Source: Candidatus Methylomirabilota bacterium (GTDB lineage: Bacteria; Methylomirabilota; Methylomirabilia; Rokubacteriales; CSP1-6). From it: 64,000 bases of DNA. The DNA is taken from assembly GCA_035315345.1 (NCBI GenBank), contig DATFYA010000161.1, forward strand, positions 16,362-80,361, read 5' to 3'. Positions 18,825-26,444 of the stretch are shown piece by piece. Below the pieces are notes generated by a model. That model searched no databases. It was given only the letters and a program-made list of their open reading frames with translations, and was not told the origin of the DNA. A program made the position numbers and the translations under genes. How positions within the stretch are numbered: position 1 is the first letter of the stretch; every line of letters starts with the position of its first letter.

Positions 18825-20330
18825 TCAGACCTGGGTGCGCAGCTCCTTGCGCAAGACCTTCCCGATGGGACTCTTGGGTAACGACGGCACGAACCGGACT
18901 TGCTTGGGACACTTGAAGCGGGCCAGCCGGCTCTCGCAAAAGGTCATGATCTCCTCGACCGAGGCCGCCGACGCGTCCTTGAGCACCACGAACGCGAGCA
19001 CGTCCTCGCCCATCAGCGGGTCCTTCATGCCGACGACCGCGGCCTCCGCGATGGCGGGATGCGCGTAGAGCACCTCTTCGACCTCGCGCGGGTAGATGTT
19101 GAAGCCGCCGCGGATGATCAGATCCTTCTTGCGCTCCACGATGAACAGAAAGCCGTCCTCGTCGAGGCGCCCCATGTCGCCGGTATGGAGCCACCCCGCG
19201 CGCAGGGTGCGTGCGGTCTCGTCGGGATTGCGATAGTAGCCGGTCATCACGTTGGGCCCGCGCACGCAGACTTCGCCCACCTCGCCCACCGGCAGGGGCC
19301 GGTCGGCATCGTCCTGGATCGAGATGGACACTCCCGGGATCGCCTGCCCCACCGAGCCGATCTTCCGCGCCCCGGAGAGGCGGTGGGCCGAGACCACCGG
19401 CGAGGCCTCGGTCAAGCCGTAGCCTTCGAGGATCCTGCCGCCGAACTTTCGCTCGAAGGGCTCGACCACCTCGACCGGCAGCGGCGAGGCGCCCGATCCC
19501 CACACGCGCATGGATCGCGTGTCGAAGGCGTCTCCGCCCGGATAGTTGAGCAGATAGAGCAGCATGGTGGGCACCGCGGCCATCGACACCGCCTTGAAGT
19601 CCTGGATGGTCTGCAACACCAGATCGGGGTTGAACCAGCGCAGCAGGACGCCGCGCGTGCCCAGGATGTGCCCGGCGTTCATCACGGTGAGCCCGTAGGA
19701 GTGCGACAGCGGCAGGACGGTCACCGCCCACTCCTCCCGCGGCAGCTCGTGCAGCGACGCGATCGCGCGCGCGTTGGATTCGAGGTTGGCGTGGGAGAGC
19801 GCCACGCCCTTCGGGGTCCCGGTCGTGCCCGAGGTGTACAGGATGACCGCGAGGTCCTCCGGGCGCCGATTCGCCGCGATGAAGCGGTCCGACTCGCCCG
19901 CCGTCTCCGCCTCCAGCGAGCGCACGCGTCCGTCACCGCCGCCGTCGACCGAGAGCACGTGACGGAGCGTCGGCGTCACCCCGATCTGGCCGTCCACCTT
20001 CGAGACCAGATCGGTGGACGTGATCACGATCTTCGCCTCGGAGTCGGCCAGGACGTGCGCGACTTCTCGCTCGCCCAGCAGGAAGATCAGCGGCACGATC
20101 ACCGCGCCGCACTTCAGGATCGCACCGTAGCTCTGCATCACCTCCGGGCAATTCGGCAGCAGGACCACCACGCGGTCGCCCGGGTCGACGCCGAGGCGAC
20201 GCAGGGCGTGGGCCAGGCGGCCGGCCGCGCGCTCCTGATCCACGTTGGTGTACTGCCGGCCCTCGAACGCCAGCGCGGGATACTCCCCGAACCTGTCGAG
20301 GGCCTCGTCCGCCAGGCGGCTCAGTGACAT
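18825..20330 (-). CDS. Class I AMP-dependent acyl-CoA ligase
   Basis: The 501-residue protein is a second adenylate-forming ligase from the medium/long-chain FACL group. Motifs are YTSGTTGTPKGV near 170, EGYGLTEASPVV near 305, TGDMGRLDEDGF near 385 and the C-terminal catalytic lysine in SPIGKVLRKELR. It is the first gene of a unit with the longer synthetase and a dehydrogenase. Its start faces the phasin gene across 156 bases that hold an array of GTAAC/GTTAC half-sites, so both may answer to one regulator. Confidence 0.88.
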   Translation of the reverse strand: MSLSRLADEALDRFGEYPALAFEGRQYTNVDQERAAGRLAHALRRLGVDPGDRVVVLLPNCPEVMQSYGAILKCGAVIVPLIFLLGEREVAHVLADSEAKIVITSTDLVSKVDGQIGVTPTLRHVLSVDGGGDGRVRSLEAETAGESDRFIAANRRPEDLAVILYTSGTTGTPKGVALSHANLESNARAIASLHELPREEWAVTVLPLSHSYGLTVMNAGHILGTRGVLLRWFNPDLVLQTIQDFKAVSMAAVPTMLLYLLNYPGGDAFDTRSMRVWGSGASPLPVEVVEPFERKFGGRILEGYGLTEASPVVSAHRLSGARKIGSVGQAIPGVSISIQDDADRPLPVGEVGEVCVRGPNVMTGYYRNPDETARTLRAGWLHTGDMGRLDEDGFLFIVERKKDLIIRGGFNIYPREVEEVLYAHPAIAEAAVVGMKDPLMGEDVLAFVVLKDASAASVEEIMTFCESRLARFKCPKQVRFVPSLPKSPIGKVLRKELRTQV

Positions 20331-20363
20331 GGGAGGCTACCAGTTCGCAATGAGTTTCAAGAG

Positions 20364-20435
20364 GTTACCCCGTATATCACGCGCCGGGTAACGCGTCGCG
20401 ATAAAACTCTTGCTCAACGTTACGCGACGCGTTAC
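20364..20435. promoter_or_regulatory. Array of four GTAAC/GTTAC half-sites between acyl-CoA ligase and phasin genes
   Basis: GTTAC occurs at 20364-20368, 20419-20423 and 20431-20435, and GTAAC at 20388-20392. GTTACCC (20364-20370) pairs with GGGTAAC (20386-20392). A longer perfect 13-base inverted repeat joins 20388-20400 to 20423-20435. The array covers the phasin promoter, so it is best read as an operator region for a regulator of the divergent genes. PhaR, encoded just downstream, or the TetR protein at 25809 are candidates. Confidence 0.55.
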
Positions 20436-20438
20436 ACT
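20410..20438 (+). promoter_or_regulatory. Phasin promoter
   Basis: TTGCTC at 20410-20415, a 17-base spacer and TACACT at 20433-20438. Two GTTAC half-sites lie within the spacer and -10 region, so a bound protein would block polymerase. Confidence 0.45.
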
Positions 20439-20486
20439 GGCCTCGTTCGGTCAAGAACCCCAGCGAATCACAACGAAGGAGAGTCG

Positions 20487-20939
20487 ATGATGACGAATCC
20501 GATGCCCCCCAGCGAGCTCATCTCGCAGCTCACCGGCCGCGCCGTGGAGGCCTTCTCCGTCTGGGCCGACGCCAACCAGCGGATCCTCCGGGAGCTGGTC
20601 GACCTGTCCGCGACCACCGCGAAGGAGGGCGTCCGGCTCTACGCCGAGATCCAATCCTCGGCGGTGGAGGCGGTGAAGGAGAGCCAGTCGTACCTGCTGC
20701 GGCGTCAGAGCGAGCTGCAGGACGCGCCTCGCGATCCGGTGACGTTCTATCAGAAGGGCGTGGCCGAATCCGTGGAGGGTGCCCAGCACGGCTTCCGCCT
20801 CTTCGAGACCACCGCCCAGGCCATGACCCGCTCGGCGGAGCGGCTCCAGCTGAAGACGGAGCAGGCCGGCACCGAGATCCAGGCCACCGTCACCCAGCTC
20901 GCCGGCAAGATGAAGTCGCTGTACGCCCCGATCGCCTAG
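20487..20939 (+). CDS. Phasin family protein
   Basis: A 150-residue, almost entirely helical and amphipathic protein with no cysteines or membrane segments, matching the phasin_2 type that coats polyhydroxyalkanoate granules. It has the usual phasin pattern: helical N-terminal half containing ELISQLTGRAVEAF, then VTFYQKGVAESVEGAQ. A strong AAGGAG ribosome binding site precedes the ATG at 20487. It has its own promoter under a dyad-rich control region and converges on phaR, the expected repressor of phasin genes. Confidence 0.82.
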   Translation: MMTNPMPPSELISQLTGRAVEAFSVWADANQRILRELVDLSATTAKEGVRLYAEIQSSAVEAVKESQSYLLRRQSELQDAPRDPVTFYQKGVAESVEGAQHGFRLFETTAQAMTRSAERLQLKTEQAGTEIQATVTQLAGKMKSLYAPIA

Positions 20940-20952
20940 TCGTCCAGCTGAG

Positions 20953-20980
20953 GCGCGGGTCGGCGTCGGCCGGCCCGCGC
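20953..20980. terminator. Strong GC hairpin between phasin and phaR
   Basis: An 11-base stem (20953-20963 with 20970-20980, one G-U pair) and a six-base loop lie between the two convergent stop codons. The stem works in either direction. The T-run is imperfect on the plus strand, so termination may be partly Rho-dependent. Confidence 0.6.
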
Positions 20981-20981
20981 G

Positions 20982-21485
20982 CTACTTCTCGCGCTTCTTT
21001 TCCAGACGCTCCTCGAGCGCGCGTAGCTGCTCTCGCAGCACGGAAACTTCTTCCCGGAGGGCGTCGGCCTCCGCGGGCTCGGCGCGCTTTTCGGTCTTCA
21101 CCGGCTCGCCCGCCGGCGTCGTCGAGGCCATCCAGCCGGCGCGGGAGGCCCATTCACGAAGAACCCGGTCCGCCTCCCGCTGGCTCGTCATCAATCCCTC
21201 CAGGCTGGAGCGGAGGGACTTCTGGACGAAATCCTGCCAGGCCTCCCCGTGCTTGATCAACTGGTGCAGGAACGCGGTGGGAAGGGTCGCGCGATGACTG
21301 CGCTCGTTCTCCAGGATGATCTGGGCGAGCGTCACCGAGGTCAGATCTTCCCCGGTCGAGACGTCGACGACGGAGATCTCTCGGCCGGCCCGGATCAGCT
21401 CCTCGAGCTCTTCGAGCGTGACGTAGCGACTCTCCTGCGTGTCGTAGAGCTTGCGATTGGAGTAGCGCTTGATGACGTACGGCAT
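20982..21485 (-). CDS. phaR: Polyhydroxyalkanoate synthesis regulator PhaR-like
   Basis: The 167-residue protein opens with MPYVIKRYSNRKLYDT followed by ESRYVTLEELEELIRAG, the PHB/PHA-accumulation regulator DNA-binding domain. A second helical PHB_acc region lies near residues 65-105, and a charged C-terminal coiled coil ends in EKKREK. PhaR proteins bind both PHA granules and DNA and repress phasin genes until polymer appears. It lies next to a phasin gene and downstream of phaC, which supports that role. I chose the ATG at 21485, which starts the conserved domain. Confidence 0.85.
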   Translation of the reverse strand: MPYVIKRYSNRKLYDTQESRYVTLEELEELIRAGREISVVDVSTGEDLTSVTLAQIILENERSHRATLPTAFLHQLIKHGEAWQDFVQKSLRSSLEGLMTSQREADRVLREWASRAGWMASTTPAGEPVKTEKRAEPAEADALREEVSVLREQLRALEERLEKKREK

Positions 21486-21495
21486 GGCGGAATTC

Positions 21496-21524
21496 AGTCT
21501 AGCACCGCGCATGTAGCGTCACAA
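21496..21524 (-). promoter_or_regulatory. phaR promoter
   Basis: On the minus strand TTGTGA, a 17-base spacer and TAGACT end ten bases before the phaR ATG. This suggests phaR is transcribed separately from the phaC unit upstream. Confidence 0.45.
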
Positions 21525-21569
21525 GGCGCCGCCGGCGCGGGGCGCGCGACCGCCGAGCGCGCGCGGTGA

Positions 21570-22151
21570 CTACTTCGACCGCGGAGGAGCGGGGAAGGTC
21601 GGAGTGGCGGCGGCGAGCGCGGAGATCCCGAGCATGCTCATGATGCTCGCGCCCTGGGCCATCCAGGCGAGCGGCTGCAGCATCCAGAGCGCGAGCGGCC
21701 CCATCGCGTCGACGGGCCGGACGTAGGTGATCGCGTTACGCGACGGCATCACCACCGCCTCGCCGGTCAGGACGTCCTCGGCGCGCTGGTTGGTGCACAC
21801 GGTGCGAAGCCGGATGCGGTTCTTCTCCCGATTCACCTCGGCCACCTCGACGCGCGCGGAGATCGAGTCGCCGGACTTCACCGGCTTCAGGAATCTCAGG
21901 TCCTGCGAGACGTAGATGGCACCGGGACCCGGCAGTCGGGTTCCGATGACGGCGGAGACGAGCCCCGCCGTCCAGATGCCCGGCGCGATCGGCTCCTTGA
22001 AGACGGTACCCGCGGCGTAGTCACGGTCGGAGTGCACCGGGTTGTAGTCGCCGACCGCGTCCACGAAGCCCGCGATGTCGTCGTCGGTGACGCGCCGGGT
22101 GAGCTGGGCGCTGTCGCCGACCGCGATCGAATCGATGGTGAGTCCGATCAT
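21570..22151 (-). CDS. MaoC-family (R)-specific enoyl-CoA hydratase-like protein
   Basis: A 193-residue hot-dog-fold protein. The hydratase-2 motif is GDYNPVHSDRDYA near residues 33-45, with the catalytic Asp/His pair, followed by PIAPGIWTAGLVS. PhaJ-type enzymes supply (R)-3-hydroxyacyl-CoA from beta-oxidation for PHA synthesis, and the position directly after phaC and the PhaE-like gene (4-base ATGA overlap with the latter) fits that role. The C-terminal 50 residues, hydrophobic and Met/Ala/Pro-rich, extend beyond usual PhaJ length and might attach the enzyme to granules or membrane. Confidence 0.82.
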   Translation of the reverse strand: MIGLTIDSIAVGDSAQLTRRVTDDDIAGFVDAVGDYNPVHSDRDYAAGTVFKEPIAPGIWTAGLVSAVIGTRLPGPGAIYVSQDLRFLKPVKSGDSISARVEVAEVNREKNRIRLRTVCTNQRAEDVLTGEAVVMPSRNAITYVRPVDAMGPLALWMLQPLAWMAQGASIMSMLGISALAAATPTFPAPPRSK

Positions 22152-22678
22152 GCGCGCTCCGATCGGCCGGGCGTTCCTTCGAGCCGGCTCAGGACCCGGT
22201 CGAGCTTGTCCTCGAGCGTGTCGATCTTCTCCTCGACCTGGGCGAGGTGGCGGGCCAGGGCGGTGACCTGGGTGCGCGAGGGCATCCCGAGGCCGGACAG
22301 CGAGACCTCGATCTGCTGCTCGGCCGCCTTCTTCGCGGGACCCGACGCGTTCAGGAAGCCTTCCAGCTGCTTGCCCATGGCCTTGGCGAACGCGTCGGTC
22401 CCCATCGCCTGCTCGAGCACGCGAGACCACGCGGCGATCCACTGGTCGAGGAACTGCTTCCACTGCGTCATCAGGTCCGGCGACGGCGCCGTCCCTTGCG
22501 TCATGACCTTGGACCACGCAGCCATGCCCTGATCCATGAAGGGCCGCCAGAAGGATTGCGGATCCATGGTCGGTGCCGCCCCCGGTCCCTGCCCCATCAT
22601 CCGGAGCCACGCCTGCGTGCCCTCCTCGACCTGCCGCTTCCACATGTCCACCAGCTGCTGACTCGGACTGTCGGCCAT
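22148..22678 (-). CDS. PhaE-like/phasin-like PHA synthase partner
   Basis: The 176-residue helical protein is rich in Trp, Met and Gln in its N-terminal two thirds, and ends with GMPSRTQVTALARHLAQVEE and a coiled coil. That C-terminal arrangement (small-SR motif then coiled coil) is typical of class III synthase subunit PhaE and related granule proteins. It lies between phaC and the MaoC gene, so it probably forms the synthase complex. It is short for PhaE (about 350 residues), so I treat it as PhaE-like. The ATG at 22678 was chosen because upstream residues look unlike protein. Confidence 0.72.
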   Translation of the reverse strand: MADSPSQQLVDMWKRQVEEGTQAWLRMMGQGPGAAPTMDPQSFWRPFMDQGMAAWSKVMTQGTAPSPDLMTQWKQFLDQWIAAWSRVLEQAMGTDAFAKAMGKQLEGFLNASGPAKKAAEQQIEVSLSGLGMPSRTQVTALARHLAQVEEKIDTLEDKLDRVLSRLEGTPGRSERA

Positions 22679-22701
22679 GACCGTGCTCCTCGGCCCCGCG
22701 C

Positions 22702-23802
22702 TTAGGAGCGCGCGGCCAGCCAGGACGCCACCTTCGGCCAGCAGTGCACCGAGGCGCCGCGTCCGGCGATCAGCGAGATGTGCCCGCCCGGCAGCTCCAC
22801 GTACTCCTTGTCGCGCGTGCTCACCGCGTCGATGAGCGGCTTCACGCACCCGGGCGGGGCGATGTTGTCCTCCTTGGCGCCCACCGCGAGCACCGGGCAG
22901 CGGATCTCGCGCAGGTCGACGCGGCGTCCCCCCATCACCAGCTCGCCCTTGATCAGCTTGTTCTGCTGGTAGAAGTCGCGGACCCACTGGCGGAAGAACT
23001 CGCCCGGGAACGGCAGATACTCGTTCGCCCACTTGTTGAGCGCGTTGAATCCCGACACGTATTCCGGGTTCCAGAGGTTCCACCAGAGATTGAGGTTGGT
23101 GCTGACGTCCATGGTGGGCTTGAGCAGCTTGAAGCCCATCTTGACCATGTCGGCCGGGATGCTCCCCAGCGTGTCGACGTACTTGTCCACGTCGAAGACG
23201 TCCGGGGCGAGCCACTTGCCGAACAGCCCAACGTGGGCGAAGTCGATGGGGCCCGCCATGTTGATGAAGTTCTTCAGCGGGAACTCCGGGTGGGTCGTCA
23301 CGAAGCTGGCGGAGAGCGGGGCGCCCATGCAGTACCCGAGGACCGACATCTCGGACGCGCCCGAGGACTCGAGCGCCTTGCGGGCCAGTCGGGGCAGGAT
23401 CTTGGTCACCGCGGCCTCGACGGTGAGGCCGTTGTCCTCCTCGCCGAACACACCCCAGTCGACCAGGTAGAAGTCGAACCCCTGCTGGGTCATGTATTCG
23501 ATGAACGAGCCCTTGGGCATGAGGTCGAAAATGTACGGACGGCTGATCCCGAGGTTGGGCACGAACAGCAGCGGCGTCCGGATGGTGCGCCGGGACTCGT
23601 AGCGCCAGAGCCGGGACTTGTTGGTGCGGTAGATCTCCTGGCGTGGGGTGGGCCCGACCTTGGGCTCCGTCGGGTTCATCACCATCTCGCTGAAGTGCTT
23701 CATGCGGAGAAGGTTGCGATTGGCCTCCTCCTTCATCCGCGCCATCACTTCCGGCGACATCGCGGGCAGCTCACCCATCATCGTGAAGAGCTCGTCTTTC
23801 AT
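22702..23802 (-). CDS. phaC: Class III poly(3-hydroxyalkanoate) synthase subunit PhaC
   Basis: A 366-residue alpha/beta-hydrolase-fold synthase, close to the usual length of class III PhaC (about 355). The lipase-box-like GYCMG places the nucleophile at C158; D312 (KEDNIAP) and H341 (PGGHISL) complete the triad. It polymerises hydroxyacyl-CoA into PHA granules. The PhaE-like and MaoC genes follow directly, and a dehydrogenase and SCP2 protein precede it. A promoter (TTGACG, 18 bases, TAGGAT) ends eight bases before the ATG, with only a weak ribosome binding site. Confidence 0.92.
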   Translation of the reverse strand: MKDELFTMMGELPAMSPEVMARMKEEANRNLLRMKHFSEMVMNPTEPKVGPTPRQEIYRTNKSRLWRYESRRTIRTPLLFVPNLGISRPYIFDLMPKGSFIEYMTQQGFDFYLVDWGVFGEEDNGLTVEAAVTKILPRLARKALESSGASEMSVLGYCMGAPLSASFVTTHPEFPLKNFINMAGPIDFAHVGLFGKWLAPDVFDVDKYVDTLGSIPADMVKMGFKLLKPTMDVSTNLNLWWNLWNPEYVSGFNALNKWANEYLPFPGEFFRQWVRDFYQQNKLIKGELVMGGRRVDLREIRCPVLAVGAKEDNIAPPGCVKPLIDAVSTRDKEYVELPGGHISLIAGRGASVHCWPKVASWLAARS

Positions 23803-23810
23803 AGGCTTCC

Positions 23811-23840
23811 ATCCTACCGCCCGGTGACGCTACGCGTCAA
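23811..23840 (-). promoter_or_regulatory. phaC promoter with dyad over the -35 box
   Basis: TTGACG (23840 to 23835) and TAGGAT (23816 to 23811) are separated by 18 bases. The -35 box is part of the dyad TGACGC-TAC-GCGTCA at 23825-23839, a possible operator. The -10 box lies eight bases from the ATG. Confidence 0.45.
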
Positions 23841-23857
23841 CCTTTCGTCGACCGGCC

Positions 23858-23887
23858 CCCGCTCCGCACGGTGAGGGCCGGAGCGGG
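23858..23887. terminator. GC-rich hairpin between SCP2 gene and phaC
   Basis: CCCGCTCCG (23858-23866) pairs perfectly with CGGAGCGGG (23879-23887) around a 12-base loop. There is no T-run on the transcribed (minus) strand, so it may attenuate rather than end transcription into phaC. Confidence 0.35.
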
Positions 23888-23906
23888 CCGCGGCGACGTC
23901 GGGCGG

Positions 23907-24227
23907 CTAGACCTGGAACAGGCTGCCCACCTTCATGGCCAGGCCCATGTCGCCCTTGAGCTTGAGCTTGCCGGACATGAAGGCCATCTGGCCCGAGAGC
24001 TTGCCGCCGGTCATGTCGAGCCAGTCCTGCGACGACATGGTCAAGGTCAGGTTCGGGTTGGCGGCAGCGCCCTGGCTCACGTTGCAGGCGCCGTCCTTGA
24101 TCACCGCGTTCCAGGTTCCCCCCTGGTCCCCGGTGATGTCGTACTGGATCGTGGCGTTGACTCCCGCCGCCTTGTCGGGGCGAAAGCGAGAGGTCATGTT
24201 GTCGAAGGTCTCCTTCACTGTCGGCAT
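23907..24227 (-). CDS. SCP2 sterol-binding-domain protein
   Basis: This 106-residue single-domain protein matches the SCP2 sterol/lipid carrier fold: an N-terminal helix (VKETFDNMTSRF), beta strands, then the conserved SGQMAFMSGKLKLKGDMGLAM segment near residues 78-98. Such proteins bind fatty acyl groups or acyl-CoA. It lies between a dehydrogenase and phaC, so a role in carrying hydroxyacyl chains or coating granules is plausible but unproven. Confidence 0.88.
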   Translation of the reverse strand: MPTVKETFDNMTSRFRPDKAAGVNATIQYDITGDQGGTWNAVIKDGACNVSQGAAANPNLTLTMSSQDWLDMTGGKLSGQMAFMSGKLKLKGDMGLAMKVGSLFQV

Positions 24228-24260
24228 GGACGCGTCTCCTTTCCGATGTCGAGCGCGATG

Positions 24261-25010
24261 CTAGAAGGTGAAGAGGTCCATCCCACCGGTGACGGTGAGC
24301 ACGGCCCCCGTGATGTAGCGCGCGCGCTCCGAGCACAGGAACGCGACGGCGCTGGCGATGTCCTCGGGTTGCCCCTCCCGCTGCATGGCCACCCGCTTGA
24401 CCATGCGGTCGTACAACGGCGACATGTTCGCGTTCGGCCCCACGATGCCGGGAGCGATCACGTTCGAGGTCACATTGTACCGCGCGCCCTCGAGGGCGAC
24501 CGACTTGGCGAACCCGATGACGCCCATCTTGCTCGCGGAGTACGCGGTCTGTCCGAAGCCGCCCATGAGGCCGGCGATCGAGGCCATGCAGATCACCCGC
24601 CCCCACCGGCGCTCGCGCATGCCGGGGAACACGAGCTTGGTCACGTTGTAGGTGCCGGTCAGGTTGATGCGGAGGTTCAGGTCCCAGTCGTCATCCGCGG
24701 TGTCCTTCAGCTGCCCCATCGTGTAGATCCACCCGGCGTTGTTCACGCAGATGTCGACGGGGCCCACCTCGCCCTCCGCACGCCGCAGCACCTCGGCCAG
24801 CGCGACCCGCTCGGTGATGTCGACGGCGTATCCACGCGCGCGTCCGCCCGCGTCGGTGATCTCCTTCGCGGTCTCGGCGGCGCCCTCGCCGTTGAGGTCG
24901 AGCACGATGATCCGGCAGCCCTCGGCGGCCAGCTGCCGGCAGTCCTCCTTGCCGAGGCTCCGCGCGCCCCCGGTCACGAGCGCGGTCTTCCCGGCGATGC
25001 CGAGGTCCAC
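24261..25010 (-). CDS. SDR-family 3-oxoacyl reductase (FabG/PhaB-like)
   Basis: The 249-residue short-chain dehydrogenase has a TGGARSLG nucleotide motif near residues 14-21, NNAG near 89-92, a catalytic serine in MASIAG, YSASK near 156-160 and a C-terminal GAVLTVTGGMDLF. FabG/PhaB-like enzymes reduce 3-ketoacyl groups to (R)-3-hydroxyacyl groups, which would feed PhaC. It lies one base from the upstream enoyl-CoA hydratase gene and 33 bases from the SCP2 gene, so it is clearly part of the same transcript. Confidence 0.85.
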   Translation of the reverse strand: MDLGIAGKTALVTGGARSLGKEDCRQLAAEGCRIIVLDLNGEGAAETAKEITDAGGRARGYAVDITERVALAEVLRRAEGEVGPVDICVNNAGWIYTMGQLKDTADDDWDLNLRINLTGTYNVTKLVFPGMRERRWGRVICMASIAGLMGGFGQTAYSASKMGVIGFAKSVALEGARYNVTSNVIAPGIVGPNANMSPLYDRMVKRVAMQREGQPEDIASAVAFLCSERARYITGAVLTVTGGMDLFTF

Positions 25011-25784
25011 CTAGCGGCCCTTGAAATCGGCGGGGCGCTTCTGGAAGAAGGCCTGGATGCCCTCGGAGGCGTCGTCGGTCCGCAGCGACTGCAGGAACGC
25101 GCGCACCTCGATCTCGATCGCGGTGTCGATGGGCGCGGGCAGGCCGTCGTCGACCGCCTCGATGATGAGCCGCGTCGCCACCGGCGGGCGCTTGGCCAGC
25201 TCGCGAGCCAGCGCCCGGGCGTCGTCGAGGGTCTGACCTTCCTTGGAGAGGCGATTCGCGAGTCCGAGCCGGTAGCACTCCGCGGCCGGGATCTGGGTCC
25301 CGAGGATCAGGTGCTCCAGCGCCAGCCCCCGGCCGATCAGACGCGGGTAGCGCTGGGTGCCCCCGAAGCCGGGCGTGATGCCCAGGTTGGACTCGGTCTG
25401 CCCCATCCGCGCGGTCTCCTTCAGGATGCGGATGTGGCAGCCCATCGCGATCTCGCAGCCGCCGCCGAGGGCGTGGCCGTTGATCGCGGCCACCACCGGC
25501 TTCGGGAAGCGCTCGATGCGGCGCACCACGCTGTTGCCGAAGCGAATGAACGTGCCCACGTCCGCGCCCTGGAAGGCGGAGCCGAGATCGGCGCCCGCGC
25601 AGAAGATCTTGTCGCCCGCGCCGGTGATGATCACGCTGCGGACCGCGTCGTCGTGCTCCAGATCGGAGAGCGCGGCGTTCAGCTCGCGCATCAGGGTCTC
25701 GCTGATCGCATTGGCGGGCGGCCGGTTCAGGGTGATGATCGCGAAGCGCTCCTCGCGGGTCAGGATGAGGGTCTCGTACGCCAT
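25011..25784 (-). CDS. Enoyl-CoA hydratase/isomerase (crotonase), both catalytic Glu present
   Basis: A 257-residue crotonase. The oxyanion-hole motif AGADLGSAF is near residue 63 and ALGGGCEIAMGC near 103. Both family glutamates are present: one in GGGCE and one in GQTESNLG, followed by TPGFGGTQR. This is the full pattern of an active enoyl-CoA hydratase of beta-oxidation. It lies between the TetR gene and the dehydrogenase, so the unit probably couples fatty-acid breakdown to PHA formation. Confidence 0.88.
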   Translation of the reverse strand: MAYETLILTREERFAIITLNRPPANAISETLMRELNAALSDLEHDDAVRSVIITGAGDKIFCAGADLGSAFQGADVGTFIRFGNSVVRRIERFPKPVVAAINGHALGGGCEIAMGCHIRILKETARMGQTESNLGITPGFGGTQRYPRLIGRGLALEHLILGTQIPAAECYRLGLANRLSKEGQTLDDARALARELAKRPPVATRLIIEAVDDGLPAPIDTAIEIEVRAFLQSLRTDDASEGIQAFFQKRPADFKGR

Positions 25785-25808
25785 CGGGCGACTCTCCTCT
25801 CGGTGGGG

Positions 25809-26393
25809 CTAGGGACGCGGGGCCACGCCCTTCAGGAACAGATCGGCGACCGCGGGGGCGGTCTCGGTGAGGCGATAGCCGCGCTTTCCGAGCACCCAGG
25901 ACGTCGCCATCTGGTCCATGCTGCCGAACAGCACCTTCGTGGCAACCTTCACCGGCAGGTCCGACTGGAAATGGCCCTGCCCGACGCCCTCCTCCAGCAC
26001 GGAGCCGATCAGGGCGAAGTACTCGCCCACCTCCTGGCTGGAGGCGCCGCGGAAGAACTTCTGGCCCTGACGGAGCTCGATTTGCACGACCTCGGCCAGG
26101 TCGGGGTCCTCTTCCAGCATGTGAAAGTGCAGGTGCACGAGCCGCCGCACCTTCGCCACCGCGTCGGGCTCGTCGGCGATGGAGCGGCGCATCGACGCCA
26201 CGAAGGTCGCCATCTTCTCCCGGAAGAGCGTGATGAGGAGGTCTTCCTTGGTCTTGAAATAGAGATAGATGGTGCCCGCCGCGATGCCGGCCTCGCGCGC
26301 CACGTCCGAGACGCGGGAGTTGAAATAGCCCTTGCGGGCGAAGACCCGAACCGCGGCCTCGATGATGTGCTGGGGCTTGTCTGGATCACGCAT
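25809..26393 (-). CDS. TetR-family regulator (FadR/YsiA-like)
   Basis: The protein has an N-terminal TetR helix-turn-helix (IIEAAVRVFARKGY through AGTIYLYFKTKEDLL) and a helical ligand domain of about 130 residues, resembling Bacillus FadR (YsiA), which senses acyl-CoA. It heads the enoyl hydratase-dehydrogenase-SCP2-phaC series and is a good candidate for its regulator. Three possible starts exist (TTG 26444, ATG 26417, ATG 26393). The promoter at 26416-26444 would start RNA near 26409, downstream of the first two, so I use 26393, giving 194 residues. No strong ribosome binding site is seen. Confidence 0.82.
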   Translation of the reverse strand: MRDPDKPQHIIEAAVRVFARKGYFNSRVSDVAREAGIAAGTIYLYFKTKEDLLITLFREKMATFVASMRRSIADEPDAVAKVRRLVHLHFHMLEEDPDLAEVVQIELRQGQKFFRGASSQEVGEYFALIGSVLEEGVGQGHFQSDLPVKVATKVLFGSMDQMATSWVLGKRGYRLTETAPAVADLFLKGVAPRP

Positions 26394-26415
26394 GGCAGGC
26401 AGTGAATCGCCGTTC

Positions 26416-26444
26416 ATACTATGCGGGGCCTTCCGCACTGTCAA
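26416..26444 (-). promoter_or_regulatory. Consensus-like promoter of the TetR gene with embedded dyad
   Basis: Minus-strand TTGACA (a perfect -35), a 17-base spacer and TAGTAT. The -35 box overlaps the stop codon of the upstream PilZ gene. TTCCG (26431-26435) and CGGAA (26446-26450) form an inverted repeat around the -35 box, a likely autoregulatory operator. Confidence 0.6.
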
